Below are positions 62,801 through 64,000 of a stretch of DNA of 64,000 nucleotides, in pieces; position 1 is the stretch's first letter, and every line of letters starts with the position of its first letter. The notes beneath the pieces are model-generated. The model saw only the letters and a list, made by a program, of their open reading frames with translations, had not been told where the DNA came from and ran no database searches. Location of the stretch: contig CM067535.1 in the NCBI GenBank assembly GCA_034509925.1, forward strand, positions 6,981,201-7,045,200, in the 5' to 3' direction. Made by a program: the position numbers and the translations under genes. The stretch is from Hirudinaria manillensis (taxonomy: Eukaryota; Annelida; Clitellata; Hirudinida; Hirudinidae).

Positions 62801-64000
62801 CGGTTCCTTCGGTCGTCGGTTCAGTGCTGTTAGTGGTAGACGATTCCTTCAGTAGATTGTCGACCTGACATCTCGTAACTACAAGAGATAATTATTTCGC
62901 TTAGAGTTTACGAACAAAGAGAAGTTTCTAAAATACGATACCTCCAGTAGTGCCTGGTCTTGTAGTGAGAGCTGGAGCAGCTGTGGTCGAGGGTTTCGTT
63001 ACTCCAGGAGCCAAAGTCGTTGCTGAAATAAATTATTTTAAACCGTGACTTGCCTGCATTATGAAAGTGCTAGAAAAAATATAACTCACTAGATCCTTTC
63101 TTCATCTCTCCTGGAGCACCTTCTTCTTTCGTGACACCAGGTGTTGTTCCGACACCAGGAGCGCCCGGCGTTCCAGCTCCGGAAACAGTACCAGGAACTC
63201 CGGCCGGAGTCGTTGTCACTGCGACATTTTGGTTTGTTAGCTAATGTCATCACATTAATCAATATAGCCTTTTACCTTCACCGCAGGCCAAGACCTTCAA
63301 ATCGTCTACTTTCACGGGCTGAGCTGGGTCAGTCGGCTTAAATTCGACCTTGACGCTCGTTACCTTCGGAACATCCTTCAGCAGACTGAAATCTCCCTGA
63401 AAAACAAAAGTTAATGGTTCGAGGTCGACTCCACGATTCGATCCGTAACTACTATTGTCGACGACTCATACTCATGACTGACCTCGCTAGTCACAGACGG
63501 TTCATCTTCGACGGTCTGTCCGTCTACTGTAGTGTAAACAACTTTTACGGTGTCGACGTTTTCCACTTTGCCAACCGTTTCCATTATGGTTTTAGGTTCG
63601 GAAGGAGTGACTGTGAACGATGGATTTGGTGTGCTATCGCTCGGCTGGAGAGCTGTCGGAAGTGAAACGGTTCCTTCGGTCGTCGGTTCAGTGCTGTTAG
63701 TGGTAGACGATTCCTTCAGTAGATTGTCGACCTGACATCTCGTAACTACAAGAGATAATTATTTCGCTTAGAGTTTACGATCAAAGAGAAGTTTCAAAAA
63801 TCTCACCTGGAGCACCTTCTACTTTCGTGACACCAGGTGTTGTTCCGACACCAGGAGCGCCTGGCGTTCCAGCTCCGGAAACAGTACCAGGAACTCCAGC
63901 CGGAGTCGTTGTCACTGCGACATTTTGGTTTGTTAGCTAATGTCATCACATTAATCAATATAGCCTTTTACCTTCACCGCAGGCCAAGACCTTCAAATCG
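53855..64000 (-). CDS. Secreted mucin-like protein: tandem ~120-residue modules plus C-terminal cystine knot (5' end beyond window)
   Basis: The 3' exons, in coding order, are about 55526-55592 (Thr-rich linker), 55237-55414, 55135-55168, 54655-54756, 54408-54468, 54014-54315, 53855-53935; phases fit. The last three or four are Cys-rich: a C-L-C/C-C-Y-C stretch like the VWC-type end of mucins, then a CTCK-like knot (C-Q-G-S-C-G, C-K-C-C, final C-G-C-Q-E-C-V-S-C). Upstream, at least twelve modules follow one pattern. Each opens with C-x-V-D-N-L-L or similar, then an F-x-Y-P segment, then alternating beta-like residues, then V-K-I-x-D-L-K-V-x-A-C-G-E. Each module spans two exons, with a Thr/Pro/Gly linker exon between modules. 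Two Cys per module suggest one disulfide each. Likely a secreted, O-glycosylated polymer subunit resembling gel-forming mucins or SCO-spondin. I do not recognise the module by name. The N-terminus is outside the window. Confidence 0.8.
57073..58624 (-). repeat. 1.55-kb tandem unit, copy 1 (two modules)
   Basis: Contains two complete modules plus linker exons of the mucin-like gene. It differs from copy 2 by a 3-nt deletion near 57115 and a handful of substitutions. Similarity stops just left of 57073. Confidence 0.95.
58625..60179 (-). repeat. 1.55-kb tandem unit, copy 2
   Basis: 1,555 bp, introns included, almost identical to its neighbours. Differences I could see from copy 3 are a few single bases, for example aggttacacc versus aggtgacacc and gagatacatc versus gagacacatc. 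Confidence 0.95.
60180..61463 (-). repeat. 1.55-kb tandem unit, copy 3 (partial)
   Basis: Matches the first 1,284 bp of the unit; similarity ends abruptly at 61463, within the exon that begins the N-terminal module of the pair (after gcgcatttggtg), where unrelated linker sequence takes over. Confidence 0.95.
62331..63197 (-). repeat. 867-bp tandem unit, copy 1
   Basis: Encodes one module (ending D-D-L-K-V-L-A-C-G-E) plus linkers in the mucin-like gene. Introns are as similar as exons. Confidence 0.9.
63198..63893 (-). repeat. 867-bp tandem unit, copy 2 (171 bp shorter)
   Basis: Same as the preceding unit but lacking about 171 bp around 63800, which removes one linker exon region while keeping the module exons. 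Confidence 0.9.
63894..64000 (-). repeat. 867-bp tandem unit, copy 3 (cut by window end)
   Basis: The first 107 bp of a further copy; the array continues beyond the window. Confidence 0.85.

Noticed and set aside
62607..63735. Plus-strand ORFs near 62.6-63.7 kb
   Set aside because: Antisense shadows of the mucin-like gene's module exons.
1..64000. tRNA, rRNA, CRISPR arrays, bacterial operators or phage genes
   Set aside because: I saw no tRNA-like cloverleaf with internal promoter boxes, no spaced direct repeats of CRISPR type, and the spliced gene structure rules out a bacterial window.

Overview
The window looks like nuclear DNA from a compact, AT-rich invertebrate animal genome. Genes are split by many short introns with GT-AG (occasionally GC-AG) borders, there is no operon structure, and the recognisable products are animal or eukaryotic: an N-glycosylation glucosyltransferase, an ER O-glucosyltransferase, tafazzin, a cationic amino-acid transporter, an RNA polymerase subunit, an ER DnaJ/thioredoxin protein and a secreted cystine-knot protein. 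A Nit-Fhit fusion gene is present; such fusions are known from fly and nematode. Together with short introns this argues against a vertebrate, but I cannot fix the phylum.

Layout, left to right. 1-2 kb: no gene seen. 2.0-2.8 kb: a single-exon C1orf74-like gene (minus), head to head with ALG8 (plus, 2.9-6.9 kb, 12 exons). 7.4-12.9 kb: a POGLUT2/3 (KDELC) gene (minus) whose third intron holds a pogo/Tigger-like DNA transposon with TA target duplication. 14.5-18.3 kb: NitFhit (plus), converging on tafazzin (minus, 18.7-20.8 kb). 22.5-27.6 kb: an SLC7 cationic amino-acid transporter (plus). 29.2-37.5 kb: ANKAR, an ankyrin plus armadillo repeat protein (plus, about 20 exons), with transposon debris in its introns and an apparent frameshift near its end. 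37.7-38.9 kb: two unassigned exon-like ORFs. 39.7-41.9 kb: pyrroline-5-carboxylate reductase (minus), head to head with RPB6/POLR2F (plus, 42.8-43.6 kb). 44.2-50.6 kb: DNAJC10/ERdj5 (minus, 20 exons). 50.6-53.9 kb: transposon-derived sequence. 53.9-64.0 kb and beyond the window: a large secreted mucin-like gene (minus) made of at least a dozen copies of one ~120-residue module, followed by a Cys-rich stretch and a C-terminal cystine knot.

For ALG8, POGLUT2/3, NitFhit, tafazzin, SLC7, PYCR, RPB6 and DNAJC10 I traced exons by homology, splice sites and reading phase, and every junction kept frame. Three products act on glycoproteins in the ER (ALG8, POGLUT2/3, DNAJC10). In two of these the ER-retention signal (RDEL, KDEL) sits alone on a tiny last exon, so intron retention would give a protein without the signal. 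The mucin-like gene is the most unusual locus: it contains a near-identical 1,555-bp tandem repeat and a second 867-bp repeat, both made of whole modules.
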